From Actinomycetota bacterium (GTDB lineage: Bacteria > Actinomycetota > Actinomycetes > Actinomycetales > Microbacteriaceae): a stretch of DNA of 6,639 nt. Under the pieces are notes generated by a model. The model was not told where the DNA came from. It ran no database searches and saw only the letters and a list, made by a program, of their open reading frames with translations. Where the stretch lies: NCBI GenBank assembly GCA_009703465.1, contig WLGC01000046.1:1-6639 (forward strand), given 5' to 3'. Positions 5,481 through 6,639 of the stretch are shown piece after piece; within the stretch, counting starts at the first letter, position 1, and each line of letters opens with the position of its first letter. A program made the translations under genes and the position numbers.

Positions 5481-6290
5481 ATGCTCAGATTTTCCAGAAT
5501 GTCCAAAATTTCTTTGCAGGCTGTTGTAATTGCGGTTCTTGTCTTTATCTACGCACCCCTGCTAGTTCTAATTCTGAATGCATTCAACGAAGGTCAGATT
5601 TCCGCTTGGCCTATCGAGGGCTTCTCCTTAAAGTGGTGGGCAGTTGCCTATGAGTCACAGGAGATTCGTGCAGCACTTCTCAACTCAGTGCTTGTAGCAT
5701 TCGGCGCAATGGTAATTGCCATGATTCTTGGTTCACTGGTGGCGTTTGCGCTAAGTAAGTATGACTTCTTTGGCAAGGGGACCGTAAACCTGCTAGTAGT
5801 TTTGCCAATCGCACTTCCTGGGGTTGTCACAGGAGTTGCCTTTAGCAACACCTACAGTAACTTTCTTGGTCCAGCTGGTTTTGAAATTGGCTATTTTGGC
5901 ATGATTGTGGCGCACGCTACTTTTTGTATAGTTATGGTCTTCAATAATGTTTTTGCAAGACTGAAGAGAATGAATCCGTCATTGCAGGAAGCCTCAATGG
6001 ATCTAGGACAGGGGCTTTGGGGGACCTTCAGACTTATCACCTTCCCGCAATTCAGAACTGCGTTTGCAGCCGGTGCTCTTCTAGCGTTTGCTCTTAGTTT
6101 TGATGAGGTAGTGGTCACTATTTTCACATCTCCACCAGGGGTAGATACGATTCCACTTTGGATCCTTAAGGAGATGTCAAGGCCAAACCAGGCATCAGTT
6201 GTGAACGTTGTGGCAGCAGTCGTCATTGTTTTGTCACTGATCCCGGTCTATGTGTCCCAGCGGCTCTCCAGAACAGAGAACGAGAAGTAA
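5481..6290 (+). CDS. potC: ABC importer permease 2, PotC-like
   Basis: This is the second membrane subunit of the importer, pairing with permease 1. It has 269 residues and about six hydrophobic segments, near residues 12-33, 63-91, 101-123, 139-158, 194-214 and 239-259. The EAA loop at about 170-197 reads EASMDLGQGLW, then ITFPQFRTAFAAG, with Glu170, Gly176 and Pro189 retained. FALSFDEVVVTIFTSPPG (203-220) followed by IPLWI matches the PotC pattern in which a Phe-Ser-Phe-Asp-Glu stretch follows the EAA loop. The ATG at 5481 is 3 nt after the stop of permease 1. AAAGGA at 5467-5472, inside the end of that gene, is a good Shine-Dalgarno 8 nt upstream, so the two are probably translationally coupled. 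It is the last gene of the operon, followed by a hairpin at 6303-6323. Length and topology are normal for the family. Confidence 0.92.
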   Translation: MLRFSRMSKISLQAVVIAVLVFIYAPLLVLILNAFNEGQISAWPIEGFSLKWWAVAYESQEIRAALLNSVLVAFGAMVIAMILGSLVAFALSKYDFFGKGTVNLLVVLPIALPGVVTGVAFSNTYSNFLGPAGFEIGYFGMIVAHATFCIVMVFNNVFARLKRMNPSLQEASMDLGQGLWGTFRLITFPQFRTAFAAGALLAFALSFDEVVVTIFTSPPGVDTIPLWILKEMSRPNQASVVNVVAAVVIVLSLIPVYVSQRLSRTENEK

Positions 6291-6302
6291 CAGGGACACC
6301 TT

Positions 6303-6323
6303 CGCTGAATTCTTAATTCAGCG
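6303..6323. terminator. 9-bp hairpin between convergent genes, probable transcription terminator
   Basis: CGCTGAATT (6303-6311) and AATTCAGCG (6315-6323) form a perfect 9-bp stem with a CTT loop, placed 12 nt after the potC stop and 12 nt from the stop of the convergent permease gene. The plus-strand downstream bases (CTAATTGATTACTTATTT) are T-rich but not a pure T-run; the minus-strand side is AAGGTGTCCC. It is most likely a terminator for the transporter operon, and perhaps weakly for the opposing gene. Confidence 0.6.
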
Positions 6324-6335
6324 CTAATTGATTAC

Positions 6336-6639
6336 TTATTTACTGGTTTGATGCCCGTACTTAGCAAGCACGGACTCTTCCAACATAGCCAGAATGTTGT
6401 AAAGCACTATTGAGACAACGGTGATTAGGGCTACGTAGGTCCAAACCTCACTTGGACGAGCGCGCCCAATCGCCGAAACAATTGCGTAGCCAATACCTTG
6501 ACCGGTTGCGAGCCACTCAACTAGAAGTGCACCCGTTATTGCTCCAGGAACAGAAATCTTCAATGCTGCAAAGAATGAGGGTAGCGATGACGGGAAAGCA
6601 ACCGTTCTAAGTGCGTCGATCTTGTTGCCTCCATATACT
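6336..6639 (-). CDS. ABC transporter permease, NitT/TauT/SsuC type, C-terminal part, cut by the window edge
   Basis: This is the last 100 or so codons of a minus-strand gene whose start lies beyond the right edge. The frame stays open from 6639 to the TAA at 6336-6338. An apparent TTG start at 6563 is internal: codons upstream of it read VYGGNKIDALRTVAFPSSLP, which is the EAA-loop region with its GG and LP marks. Next come FFAALKISVPGAITGALLVE and WLATGQGIGYAI, the pattern of nitrate/sulfonate/taurine/thiamine-precursor-type importer permeases. A last membrane helix (about VALITVVSIVLYNILAML) and a short basic tail follow. The substrate cannot be told from this part; the ATPase and binding protein are expected outside the window. 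It converges on the polyamine-type operon, so it is a separate importer with its own transcript. Confidence 0.85.
   Translation of the reverse strand, partial: VYGGNKIDALRTVAFPSSLPSFFAALKISVPGAITGALLVEWLATGQGIGYAIVSAIGRARPSEVWTYVALITVVSIVLYNILAMLEESVLAKYGHQTSK

Noticed and set aside
6336..6563. A complete small membrane protein of 75 residues
   Set aside because: The frame stays open to the right edge and the upstream codons encode the conserved EAA-loop region, so this is the tail of a full-size permease.
1..6639. CRISPR array, insertion sequence, tRNA or att site
   Set aside because: No regularly spaced repeats, transposase motifs, terminal inverted repeats or cloverleaf folds were seen on either strand.

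Overview
The window most likely comes from a moderate-GC actinobacterium, perhaps a small-genome aquatic lineage. This is an inference. It rests on the actinobacterial look of the polyamine-type solute-binding lipoprotein, on gene-leading starts that lack a Shine-Dalgarno but have TAnnnT hexamers 6-9 nt upstream (the pattern of leaderless mRNAs, common in Actinobacteria), and on a base composition near half G+C judged by eye. No rRNA, tRNA or marker gene fixes the taxon.

Layout, left to right. Positions 1-115 hold no gene I can support. Two genes follow on the minus strand: a TerC-family membrane protein (116-1108) and, 31 bp upstream of it, a long-form Sua5/YrdC threonylcarbamoyl-AMP synthase (1140 to about 2099). 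A divergent intergenic region (about 2100-2214) separates them from a plus-strand ABC importer operon. It holds candidate promoters in both directions and a 17-bp near-palindrome with an AAAACGTTTT core. The operon runs ATPase (2215-3333), lipoprotein substrate-binding protein (3348-4511), permease 1 (4599-5477) and permease 2 (5481-6290). A perfect 18-bp hairpin without a T-run lies between the binding protein and permease 1. A 9-bp hairpin follows the operon, and then comes the C-terminal part of another ABC permease on the minus strand (NitT/TauT/SsuC-type), cut by the right edge.

The four plus-strand genes form one complete importer of the spermidine/putrescine (Pot) type: lipid-anchored receptor, two different membrane subunits and an ATPase with a TOBE regulatory domain. 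Sua5 makes the activated intermediate for the t6A37 tRNA modification, and TerC is probably a metal-ion exporter; neither has an obvious tie to the importer. I found no new or unusual system. The points most worth checking are the divergent promoter with its palindrome, the intercistronic hairpin, the split between apparently leaderless first genes and Shine-Dalgarno-led internal genes, and the CTA-rich leucine usage of the binding protein.
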